Part shown: one piece after another, positions 1-5,138 of the stretch
Numbering within the stretch: the first letter of the stretch is position 1
Layout: the number at the start of each line of letters is the position of its first letter
Assembly (NCBI GenBank): GCA_019241495.1
Contig: JAFAWZ010000178.1
Coordinates: forward strand, 1 to 9,470
DNA from: Acidimicrobiales bacterium
GTDB taxonomy: Bacteria; Actinomycetota; Acidimicrobiia; Acidimicrobiales; Palsa-688
Direction: 5' to 3'
DNA: 9,470 bases
Notes under the pieces: model-generated
Databases searched by the model: none
Told to the model about the DNA's origin: nothing
What the model saw: only the letters and a program-made list of their open reading frames with translations
Made by a program: the position numbers and the translations under genes

Positions 1-253
1 AGCGGGGACAGGCACGCGTGCACGACGTGCAGCCCTTCTGGCCGTGCGTGCAATCGTCGGGACCGAGCTCGTCTTCGAGGTGGAAGGGCTTGTAGACGCC
101 GTTGGTGTCGTCGTAGCCGAGGACGTCGTGGGGGCAGGAGACCACGCATCCGGCGCAGCCGGTGCACAGACCCGAGGTGACGACCTCGGTGAACAGCTCG
201 GCCCATTGGGCCCGCCAGCGCTCCTTGACCGGTGCGTTCTCGGTTGCCGTCAC
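1..253 (-). CDS. Coenzyme F420 hydrogenase/dehydrogenase beta subunit-like protein, 5' part only
   Basis: Reading the minus strand from a GTG at 253 gives 84 codons with no stop before the window edge, so only the N-terminus is present. It carries two cysteine clusters: C30-x2-C33-x2-C36-x3-C40-P, a ferredoxin-like 4Fe-4S signature, and C68-x6-C75-x2-C78-x3-C82-P. This arrangement is typical of the FrhB/FdhB N-terminal region, where Fe-S clusters pass electrons to a flavin that reduces or oxidises coenzyme F420. No signal peptide is visible, so it is probably cytosolic. GTG 253 is preferred because a TAGTCT hexamer lies exactly 7 nt upstream, fitting a leaderless transcript; the GTG at 255 is followed directly by a stop. 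The frame stays open further upstream, but nothing recognisable is encoded there. The partner and substrate cannot be told from this fragment. The family call is fairly sure; the specific function is not. Confidence 0.8.
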   Translation of the reverse strand, partial: MTATENAPVKERWRAQWAELFTEVVTSGLCTGCAGCVVSCPHDVLGYDDTNGVYKPFHLEDELGPDDCTHGQKGCTSCTRACPR

Positions 254-260
254 ACGATGG

Positions 261-288
261 AGACTAGCGGTTCTTCGCGAATGGTCAG
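261..288 (-). promoter_or_regulatory. Candidate leaderless promoter of the F420-related gene
   Basis: On the minus strand, CTGACC (283-288, four of six matches to TTGACA) is followed by a 16-nt spacer and TAGTCT (261-266). The hexamer ends 7 nt before the GTG at 253, so transcription would start at or next to the start codon. No Shine-Dalgarno sequence precedes that GTG, consistent with leaderless translation. This is a sequence match only. Confidence 0.4.
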
Positions 289-332
289 CTGTGGCCTGTG
301 CCCGGTCCCGGTCGGTTCACCGCACCGGCCGG

Positions 333-360
333 ACCGGAATGTTCAAACCGGAATGTTCAG
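333..360. repeat. Two tandem 14-bp repeats
   Basis: ACCGGAATGTTCAA (333-346) is followed directly by ACCGGAATGTTCAG (347-360), identical at 13 of 14 positions. The second copy contains the stop codon of the HxlR-family gene (357-359); the pair lies about 70 bp upstream of the candidate promoter of the F420-related gene. A CCGGCCGG palindrome (325-332) adjoins the first copy. It may be a regulator-binding site or a chance duplication. The rest of the 103-bp gap between the two minus-strand genes holds nothing recognisable beyond the candidate promoter. Confidence 0.6.
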
Positions 361-788
361 ACCCATATGGCCTCGCCGGCCTCGGGATCGCCGGGTTGTT
401 CGCATGTCGGGCACCACCAGCGGGCCACGAGCGGTGTGCCGCACGGATCGTGCACCGGGCTGGTCGCGCCTCCTCCGTGGTCGGAGCTCCATTGGGCGAG
501 CAGCCACATGGCCCCGCCCAGGCCCCGACCCGAATCCGTGAGGTCGTAGCTGAAGCGGGGAGGGCGCTGCGAGTAGGGCACGGCGAGGATCAGACGGTCG
601 GCCTCGAGCTGGCGCAGCCGCTGGGCCAGGACGTTGGTGGCTATTCCCGGCATCGCTTCTTGTAGGTCTGCGAACCGGCGGGGGCCGCCCATGAGCGCCT
701 CGACTACAAGGAGCGACCAGCGGTCACCGACGCGCGCCAGAGCTCTGGCGAGGGGCGACGGGTCGGGTGGTGAGGTCTTGGACGGCAC
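357..788 (-). CDS. HxlR-family winged-helix transcriptional regulator
   Basis: This 143-residue protein has the HxlR/winged-helix core at about residues 12-85: an ALARVGDRWSLLVVEAL first helix, a GGPRRFADLQ segment, a recognition-helix region TNVLAQRLRQLEADRLI and a wing ending YDLTDSGRGL. HxlR proteins bind DNA as dimers and usually regulate a neighbouring or divergent gene. The cysteine often found just before the first helix in redox-responsive members is Ser11 here. The C-terminal tail has H113, C116, C126 and C129, a possible small metal-binding ribbon, as in some actinobacterial relatives. The start is GTG at 788, preceded by AGGAGGT at 800-806 on the minus strand; a CTG directly upstream is a less likely alternative. 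It is divergent from the serine protease gene and may control it, its own gene, or the F420-related gene 103 bp downstream. No effector can be inferred. Confidence 0.9.
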   Translation of the reverse strand: MPSKTSPPDPSPLARALARVGDRWSLLVVEALMGGPRRFADLQEAMPGIATNVLAQRLRQLEADRLILAVPYSQRPPRFSYDLTDSGRGLGGAMWLLAQWSSDHGGGATSPVHDPCGTPLVARWWCPTCEQPGDPEAGEAIWV

Positions 789-799
789 CAGATCTTTCT

Positions 800-806
800 A
801 CCTCCT
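800..806 (-). promoter_or_regulatory. Ribosome binding site of the HxlR-family gene
   Basis: AGGAGGT on the minus strand is a full Shine-Dalgarno match, 11 nt before the GTG at 788. It is the strongest support for that start; the spacing is slightly long, which leaves an in-frame CTG at 789-791 as a remote alternative. Confidence 0.7.
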
Positions 807-840
807 GTTGCATTTTCGAACCCTCGCCGCCCGATAGTGG

Positions 841-863
841 TATGTTACTTGCAACTCACAAGT
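841..863 (+). promoter_or_regulatory. Candidate promoter and operator in the divergent regulator/protease spacer
   Basis: ACTTG (847-851) and CAAGT (859-863) form a perfect 5-bp inverted repeat with a 7-bp centre; over the 17-bp site, 12 positions agree with the reverse complement. A dimeric winged-helix protein such as the adjacent HxlR regulator would suit it. TATGTT at 841-846 fits a -10 element for the protease gene, which would put the inverted repeat over its transcription start. No convincing -35 is seen, and no clear promoter for the regulator itself. Confidence 0.35.
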
Positions 864-879
864 TAGTTGGAGGTGTGGC

Positions 880-1773
880 ATGGGTGTCTTGGGTGAGCTG
901 GAGGCGGTGGCCGGCCGATTGGCCGCTTCGGTGGGGCCGTCGGTGGTCCGTGTGGGGCGGGACCTCGGTCGGGGTGCGGGGATCGTTCTCGGCCCGGGCG
1001 TGGTGCTGACCAGCGCCCACAACCTGCGGGGCCAGGAGGTGACGGTTACGTTCCCAGGCGGCCGCCGGGTGGTCGGCGAGGTCAAGGGGGTCGACGCCGA
1101 GGGCGATGTAGCGGTGGTCGCTGCCGATACCGGGCCGGGCACTGCCAGCATCGAGTGGGCCGAGGCGGCCCCCGCCCTGGGCCAGGCCGTCTTCTCCGTG
1201 GGATCGATTCCCGGGTCCGGGTCGCCCCGAGTGACGCTCGGTGCCGTTTCGGCCGTGGGTGTGGCGTTCCGGGGGCCGACCGGCCGGCTCATCGCCGACG
1301 GGTTCGAGCACACCGCCATGGTGGGACGGGGATCATCGGGCGGCCCGGTCGTAGACGGGGAGGGCCGGCTGGTCGGGATCAACACCCACCGGCCCGGCGA
1401 CGGGTTCTATCTCGCCATTCCAGCCAGCGGCGCCCTCCGGGCCCGGGCCGAGGCACTGGCCCGAGGCGAGTCCCCGGCCCGCCGGCGGTTGGGCATCGCC
1501 CTGACCCCCTCTCATGTGGCGGCTCGCTTGCGATCGGCGGTTGGCCTTCCTCCGCGTCCGGGCCTCCTCGTTCGCGATGTCGCCCCGGAAACCCCAGCGG
1601 CTGCGGCCGGCATCCAGAGGGGTGACCTGATAGTGGCCGCGGGCGGGTCGCCGGTGGAGTCCCTGGACGGGCTGCTCGCCGCGGTGGACTCTGTCGGCCC
1701 GGATGGGCGCCTCACCCTGGCCGTGGTGCGCGGCGCGGAGGAGCTCGCCGTCGACGTGGTGTTCGCGGCCTAG
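880..1773 (+). CDS. HtrA-like (S1C) trypsin-fold serine protease with PDZ domain, apparently cytosolic
   Basis: The 297-residue protein has a complete catalytic triad in HtrA context: His47 in TSAHN, Asp76 in GDVAVV and Ser153 in GRGSSGGP. The protease domain covers about residues 15-190. A PDZ domain follows at about 200-295, with the typical APETPAAAAGIQRGDLI segment; in this family PDZ domains bind C-termini or regulate the protease. There is no signal peptide and no N-terminal membrane segment, unlike most HtrA/DegP proteins, so it should act in the cytoplasm unless carried by a partner. At 297 residues it is shorter than usual HtrA proteins, which have a leader or membrane anchor. GGAGG at 869-873 lies 6 nt before the ATG, fixing the start. 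It is divergent from the HxlR regulator. The substrate is unknown; protein quality control is the family-based guess. Confidence 0.9.
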   Translation: MGVLGELEAVAGRLAASVGPSVVRVGRDLGRGAGIVLGPGVVLTSAHNLRGQEVTVTFPGGRRVVGEVKGVDAEGDVAVVAADTGPGTASIEWAEAAPALGQAVFSVGSIPGSGSPRVTLGAVSAVGVAFRGPTGRLIADGFEHTAMVGRGSSGGPVVDGEGRLVGINTHRPGDGFYLAIPASGALRARAEALARGESPARRRLGIALTPSHVAARLRSAVGLPPRPGLLVRDVAPETPAAAAGIQRGDLIVAAGGSPVESLDGLLAAVDSVGPDGRLTLAVVRGAEELAVDVVFAA

Positions 1774-2735
1774 CTGCTCTCGGCCGCGCCCTGGCCGGTC
1801 TGGCCGGGGTCTGCCTGGGGCGATCGCCGTTCGTGGCGGGCCTGGAAACCCGCTCTGGCGACAGGTCCGTAGCGCCTCGTCGCCGGCATGCGCCTCCACA
1901 CTTTGCGCACCGCCAGCTGCAGGATCCGGTACTCGAGCTCCTCGTCGGCCCGCCACGGGATGGCAAAGCGATGCCGGACGACCGGCGGCAGGCCGCCGAT
2001 CGCAGCCAGCCGCAGCACCGGGTTGACGACCCGCGGTTGGAAGGGCCGGGTCCAGGCCGGAAGGAACGGCAGCTTCTTGGCCCGAGTGTGGAGGGCCATG
2101 TCGATGGTCCGCTCCGCTGCAGGTGTCAGCTCCAGCGCCGATTCGAGCTGGTCCTGCCACTTGGCTCGGAATTCACCATAGGTAGCGGGCACTGGGCTCA
2201 TCGAGACCCCGTACCGGCGGTACCACTCGATCCCGTCGCGGTAGAGCTCCTCCCGCTCGAGGGGGCTGAGGCGGTGGTCGTCGAAGCGGTCGACCACCTG
2301 TTCCACGGCGTGCTGGAAGGTGGCGTGGGCCCACCAGAACGTCTCGGGGTCCAGCGCCCGGTAGGGCCGGCCCCGCTGGTCGACGCCCTCGATCCGGGCA
2401 TGGCGGTCCCTCACCCGGTGCCCTAGCGTCTCGGCGTCGAGGCGGTATACGACGCCCATGATCTGGGGGATCGAGCGGATGATGCGGTCCCAGGGGTCGT
2501 TGAAGAAGTCGGAATGGTCGACCACGCCGGCGCCTATGGCCGGGTGCAGCAGCTGAAGGATCCCCGCCGACAACCCGGTGAAGGCCATGCGCCGGTCCCC
2601 GGCGTATGTCCACAGCAGCGAGCCAGGTTCTATCTCACGAGCGGAGGCCGGGTGAGAAGCTGTCGCAACACCCGCGGGAGGGAGAAGGCCGCCTTCTCCC
2701 ATCTCGAAGTAGTTTTGCGACAGCTTCTGAGACAT
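1770..2735 (-). CDS. DUF2236 / MpaB-family oxygenase
   Basis: The 321-residue protein matches the DUF2236 family (ER-bound oxygenase MpaB / rubber oxygenase Lcp superfamily). Diagnostic segments are EPGSLLWTYAGD (36-47), LLHPAIGAGVVDHSDFFNDPW (62-82) and LDPETFWWAHATFQHAV (about 128-144). Members studied bind haem b and cleave C-C double bonds; H64, H74 and H137 lie in conserved blocks, but I cannot assign the haem ligand with certainty. The substrate is unknown and no signal peptide is seen. The start at ATG 2735 is supported by TATGGT placed 7 nt upstream. The only other in-frame starts are Met12, inside a palindromic insert, and Met50, which would delete a conserved block. Residues 3-27 are encoded by the insert and look foreign to the family. 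The gene lies 36 nt downstream of tRNA-Gln on the same strand and overlaps the protease gene stop by 4 nt. Confidence 0.88.
   Translation of the reverse strand: MSQKLSQNYFEMGEGGLLPPAGVATASHPASAREIEPGSLLWTYAGDRRMAFTGLSAGILQLLHPAIGAGVVDHSDFFNDPWDRIIRSIPQIMGVVYRLDAETLGHRVRDRHARIEGVDQRGRPYRALDPETFWWAHATFQHAVEQVVDRFDDHRLSPLEREELYRDGIEWYRRYGVSMSPVPATYGEFRAKWQDQLESALELTPAAERTIDMALHTRAKKLPFLPAWTRPFQPRVVNPVLRLAAIGGLPPVVRHRFAIPWRADEELEYRILQLAVRKVWRRMPATRRYGPVARAGFQARHERRSPQADPGQTGQGAAESS
2655..2728. mobile_element. Nested palindromic element (MITE/REP-like) within the oxygenase 5' coding region
   Basis: AGAAGCTGTCGCAA (2655-2668) and TTGCGACAGCTTCT (2715-2728) are perfect 14-bp inverted repeats. Nearly concentric inside them, GGGAGAAGGC (2680-2689) and GCCTTCTCCC (2691-2700) form a perfect 10-bp stem with a one-base loop; CCCGCGGG (2671-2678) is a further 8-bp palindrome. 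Read in the gene's direction, TCTC stands just before the element and also ends it. Removing 75 nt (2654-2728) restores an open frame in which ATG TCT is followed by CAC CCG. The element encodes no protein of its own. It resembles a non-autonomous transposable or palindromic repeat, but one copy alone cannot prove mobility. It has no T-run and so is not a standard intrinsic terminator. Confidence 0.6.
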
Positions 2736-2742
2736 CTAGACG

Positions 2743-2748
2743 ACCATA
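2743..2748 (-). promoter_or_regulatory. Candidate -10 element for leaderless transcription of the oxygenase gene
   Basis: TATGGT on the minus strand ends 7 nt before the ATG at 2735, the same geometry as at two other genes here. No Shine-Dalgarno sequence precedes this ATG. The -35 region, which falls near the tRNA 3' end, is not recognisable. The gene might instead be read through from tRNA-Gln. Confidence 0.35.
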
Positions 2749-2771
2749 GTTTCGCGGTGCCGCAGTTCCGG

Positions 2772-2846
2772 TGGCTGGCGGGGGAGGACTCGAACCTCCA
2801 ACATACGGCTCCAAAGGCCGTCGTTCTGCCATTGAACTACCCGCCA
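2772..2846 (-). tRNA. tRNA-Gln (anticodon UUG), CCA encoded
   Basis: The minus strand folds into a full cloverleaf. The acceptor is TGGCGGG/CCCGCCA, the D stem GTTC/GAAC, the anticodon stem ACGGC/GCCGT with loop CTTTGGA (anticodon TTG), the variable loop five bases, and the T stem GGAGG/CCTCC with loop TTCGAGT. The discriminator base is G, followed by an encoded CCA (2772-2774). UUG reads CAA codons for glutamine and may also read CAG by wobble. All stems are perfectly paired, so the gene looks functional. It is divergent from glmU and lies directly upstream of the oxygenase gene on the same strand. Confidence 0.95.
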
Positions 2847-2881
2847 CCGCGGGTCATCGGGTGATCCCCGTGCCTCAACAG

Positions 2882-2905
2882 GGTCGCGCAAAATGGTGCG
2901 CGATC
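2882..2905. other. Stem-loop in the spacer between tRNA-Gln and glmU
   Basis: TCGCGCA (2884-2890) and TGCGCGA (2897-2903) form a perfect 7-bp stem around a 6-nt loop, extended to 9 bp by one G-T and one G-C pair. It lies 28 bp before the glmU ATG in the divergent spacer. It could be an operator for either promoter or an RNA structure in the glmU leader. No T-run follows, so it is not a standard terminator. No clear promoter was found in this spacer for either gene. Confidence 0.4.
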
Positions 2906-2933
2906 ACAGCACCTGGCGCTGATAGAAAAGAGC

Positions 2934-4043
2934 ATGCGGAGCGAGACCAAGCTTTCGGCGGTCGTCCTGGCGGCGGGGGAGGGGACCCGCATGCGCTCCG
3001 AGCGGCCGAAGCCACTGCACCGGCTGTGCGGCCGGCCCATGGTCCTCCACGTCCTGCACGCCCTGGCCGAGTTGGATCTCGACCGGGCCGTGGTGGTGGT
3101 CGGCCACGGCGCCTCGCGGGTCACCAAGTCGGTCAGCGAGCAGCCCCCGCCGGGGTTGCACCTCGACTTCGTGGAGCAGCGGGTGCAGCGGGGCACGGGA
3201 GACGCTGTGCTCGTCGCTCTCACCGCATTTCCCGATGAAGACGTCGACGACGGCGACATCATCGTTCTGCCCGGCGATACCCCGCTGCTGCGGCCCCCCA
3301 CCCTGGCCGCGCTGGTGCGCACCCATCGCGGGGCCGAGGCTGCCGCCACCGTCCTGACCGCCCGGCTGGAGGATCCCACCGGTTACGGACGCGTCACCCG
3401 CGACCGCAACGACCGGGTCTCGCGCATCGTCGAGCAGTCCGATGCCACGGACGAGGAGCTCGCCGTGAACGAGGTCAACACCTCCATCTATGTGTTCCGC
3501 CGCTCCGTCCTGGCCCCCGCCCTGCGCCGCCTGACTCCGGACAACTCCCAGGGCGAGTACTACCTCACCGACGTCATCGCCGTGCTCCACGACGCGGGCT
3601 ATCCCGTCGTGTCCATGGTCGTCGACGACAGCATGGAGGCGGCCGGCGTCAACGATCGGCACCAGCTGTCGGTGGCCGAGGCCGAGCTGCGGGCCCGGAT
3701 CAACGAGCGATGGATGCGCCGGGGAGTGACGATGGTGGATCCCGAGGCCACCTACATCGACACCACCGTCGAGCTGGCGGCCGATGTCGGCCTGTATCCG
3801 GGCACCCACCTGCAGGGGCGGACCGTGGTGGAGGCCGGGGCCGAGCTCGGCCCTCACACCCAGCTGTCGGACTGCCGAGTCGGGGCCGGGGCCGTGGTCA
3901 CCGCCACCATCGGGCGCAACGCCGAGATCGGCAGCGAGGCCCGGGTCGGCCCTTGGGCCTACCTGCCGCCCGGCACCCGCATTCCCGCCGGCGCGGTGAC
4001 CGGCGCCTGCTACACCGGGCGGGACGAGCGCGACGCCCAATAA
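2934..4043 (+). CDS. glmU: UDP-GlcNAc pyrophosphorylase (GlmU-like uridylyltransferase) with shortened left-handed beta-helix domain
   Basis: The N-terminal nucleotidyltransferase domain (about residues 7-245) has the GlmU signature LAAGEGTRMRSERPKPLH (12-29), QRGTGDAV near 86, the Mg-binding motif GDTPLL with D115, EVNTSIY near 182 and N240 in GVND. It should join UTP and GlcNAc-1-phosphate to make UDP-GlcNAc for peptidoglycan. Hexapeptide repeats of a left-handed beta-helix follow from about 265 but stop at residue 369, whereas bifunctional GlmU has about 450-490 residues. By alignment from memory, the sequence ends just past the region of E. coli R333, which reads LPPG here instead of LRPG, and lacks the K351, H363, Y366 and N386 region. 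It therefore probably cannot acetylate glucosamine-1-phosphate. The next gene starts 10 nt after the stop, so no missing part is hidden by a frameshift at the end. ATG 2934 fits the family N-terminus; its ribosome site is weak (AAAAGAG). Confidence 0.92.
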   Translation: MRSETKLSAVVLAAGEGTRMRSERPKPLHRLCGRPMVLHVLHALAELDLDRAVVVVGHGASRVTKSVSEQPPPGLHLDFVEQRVQRGTGDAVLVALTAFPDEDVDDGDIIVLPGDTPLLRPPTLAALVRTHRGAEAAATVLTARLEDPTGYGRVTRDRNDRVSRIVEQSDATDEELAVNEVNTSIYVFRRSVLAPALRRLTPDNSQGEYYLTDVIAVLHDAGYPVVSMVVDDSMEAAGVNDRHQLSVAEAELRARINERWMRRGVTMVDPEATYIDTTVELAADVGLYPGTHLQGRTVVEAGAELGPHTQLSDCRVGAGAVVTATIGRNAEIGSEARVGPWAYLPPGTRIPAGAVTGACYTGRDERDAQ

Positions 4044-4046
4044 GCT
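4041..4046 (+). promoter_or_regulatory. Candidate -10 element for leaderless transcription of prs
   Basis: TAAGCT overlaps the glmU stop codon and ends 7 nt before the prs ATG, the same TAnnnT-N7-start layout seen at two minus-strand genes here. No -35 box or Shine-Dalgarno sequence is seen for prs. It would let prs be expressed apart from glmU, but the hexamer includes a stop codon and may be coincidental. Confidence 0.3.
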
Positions 4047-4053
4047 GGCCGCA

Positions 4054-5058
4054 ATGAGCTCGACCCAGATGCTCACCCCTACCCGCAAGCTGCACCTGTT
4101 GACCGGCCGTACCCACCCCGGTCTGGCCGAGGACGTGGCCCACAACCTCGGAGTGGAGCTTGGCGACCCGAAGCTGGTCGACTTCGCCAACGGCGAGCTG
4201 CGACCTCGCTTCGCCGATTCCGTGCGGGGTGCCGACGTGTTCGTCATGCAGTCGCACGGCCGGTCCCCGGGCCGCTCGGTGAACGACTCGCTCATGGAGC
4301 AGTGGATCATGATCGACGCGGCCAAGCGGGCCTCGGCCAAGCGCATCACCGCGGTGTGCCCGTACTACGGATACTCCCGCCAGGACCGCAAGTCCAAGGA
4401 ACGGGAGCCCATCACCGCCCGCATGGTCTCTGATTTCTTCAAGACCGCAGGTGCTGACCGGATCATGTCCATCGACTTGCACTCGGGCCAGATCCAGGGC
4501 TTCTTCGACGGACCGGTGGACCATCTCACCGCGGTCCCTCTCTTGACCGACTACCTGCGTGAGCACGCCCCTAGTGGGGACTTCGTAATGGTGGCTCCCG
4601 ACACCGGGCGGACCAAGGTGGCCGAGCAGGCGGCTCGCCACGCCGGGTCCGAAGTCGATGTGGCCGCGGTGTACAAGCGCCGCCCGAAAGACGCCGTGAA
4701 CCAGGTCCAGGCCCTCGACGTCATGGGCGACGTGGCCGGGCGCATGTGTGTCCTCATCGACGACATGATCGACACCGCGGGGACCATCTGCGCGGCGGCC
4801 GAGATCCTCTACCAGAAGGGCGCCACCGAGGTGTGGGCCATGTGCACCCATGCCGTCCTGTCTGATCCGGCGGTGGACCGACTGAAAAATTCGGCCATCT
4901 CGCGGGTGGTCGTGACCGACACGTTGCCCCTCCCCCCTGAGAAACAGATCGACAAGATCGAGATGGTCTCCATCGCCGGGGTGGTGGCCGACTGCATCGA
5001 CGCCGTGTTCAGCGACCGCTCTGTGTCGCAGATCTTCGGCGGCGAGAACCAGACCTGA
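4054..5058 (+). CDS. prs: Ribose-phosphate diphosphokinase (PRPP synthetase)
   Basis: This 334-residue protein makes 5-phosphoribosyl-1-pyrophosphate from ribose-5-phosphate and ATP, the precursor of nucleotides, histidine, tryptophan and, in actinobacteria, of decaprenyl-phosphoryl-arabinose. It has the conserved FANGE motif near residue 44, the flexible ATP loop YSRQDRKSKEREPITA (107-122), the catalytic-region motif DLHSGQIQGFF with H143, the segment APDTGRTKVAEQAAR and the PRPP-binding loop VLIDDMIDTAGT (233-244). Its length and the DTGR and NQVQALDVMGDVAGR segments resemble actinobacterial PrsA. The ATG lies 10 nt after the glmU stop; no good Shine-Dalgarno precedes it, so it is either coupled to glmU or leaderless. 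GlmU-Prs adjacency is common in bacteria and supports both calls. Confidence 0.97.
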   Translation: MSSTQMLTPTRKLHLLTGRTHPGLAEDVAHNLGVELGDPKLVDFANGELRPRFADSVRGADVFVMQSHGRSPGRSVNDSLMEQWIMIDAAKRASAKRITAVCPYYGYSRQDRKSKEREPITARMVSDFFKTAGADRIMSIDLHSGQIQGFFDGPVDHLTAVPLLTDYLREHAPSGDFVMVAPDTGRTKVAEQAARHAGSEVDVAAVYKRRPKDAVNQVQALDVMGDVAGRMCVLIDDMIDTAGTICAAAEILYQKGATEVWAMCTHAVLSDPAVDRLKNSAISRVVVTDTLPLPPEKQIDKIEMVSIAGVVADCIDAVFSDRSVSQIFGGENQT

Positions 5059-5060
5059 GG

Positions 5061-5084
5061 AGCGGCCCGCCCCGACAGGCCGCT
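5061..5084. other. Inverted repeat after prs, overlapping the rplY -10
   Basis: AGCGGCC (5061-5067) and GGCCGCT (5078-5084) can form a 7-bp stem with a 10-nt loop directly after the prs stop. There is no T-run, so it is at best a weak terminator; its right arm ends on the first base of the TAGACT hexamer, so it could equally be an operator at the rplY promoter. Confidence 0.35.
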
Positions 5085-5089
5085 AGACT
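5084..5089 (+). promoter_or_regulatory. Candidate -10 element of the rplY promoter
   Basis: TAGACT is a good actinobacterial TAnnnT -10 hexamer, 49 nt before the rplY ATG. It would give a leader of roughly 40 nt containing the ribosome site AAGAGGGAG (5121-5129). No clear -35 is present. It suggests that rplY-pth-mfd can be transcribed separately from glmU-prs. Confidence 0.45.
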
Positions 5090-5138
5090 CTCCCGGTCCT
5101 GATTCCGACAACGGAGTCCCAAGAGGGAGCGCGTTCAG

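Noticed and set aside
44..665. Plus-strand open frames over the F420-related and HxlR genes
   Set aside because: Their peptides match nothing recognisable, and the minus-strand products carry clear family motifs.
2655..2728. Reading the palindrome as an intrinsic terminator for tRNA-Gln
   Set aside because: No T-run follows either arm in either direction, and the oxygenase coding frame runs through it.
3700..4053. Short GlmU explained by a terminal frameshift with the missing beta-helix in another frame
   Set aside because: Other frames up to 4053 give no hexapeptide-repeat continuation, and prs begins 10 nt after the stop, leaving no room for the missing part.
2904..4349. 481-codon open frame on the minus strand across glmU and prs
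   Set aside because: It is antisense to two well-supported genes, has low-complexity Gly/Ala/His content and no ribosome site.
5061..5084. Inverted repeat as a strong terminator between prs and rplY
   Set aside because: The stem is only 7 bp with a 10-nt loop and no T-run, so it is listed only as an inverted repeat.
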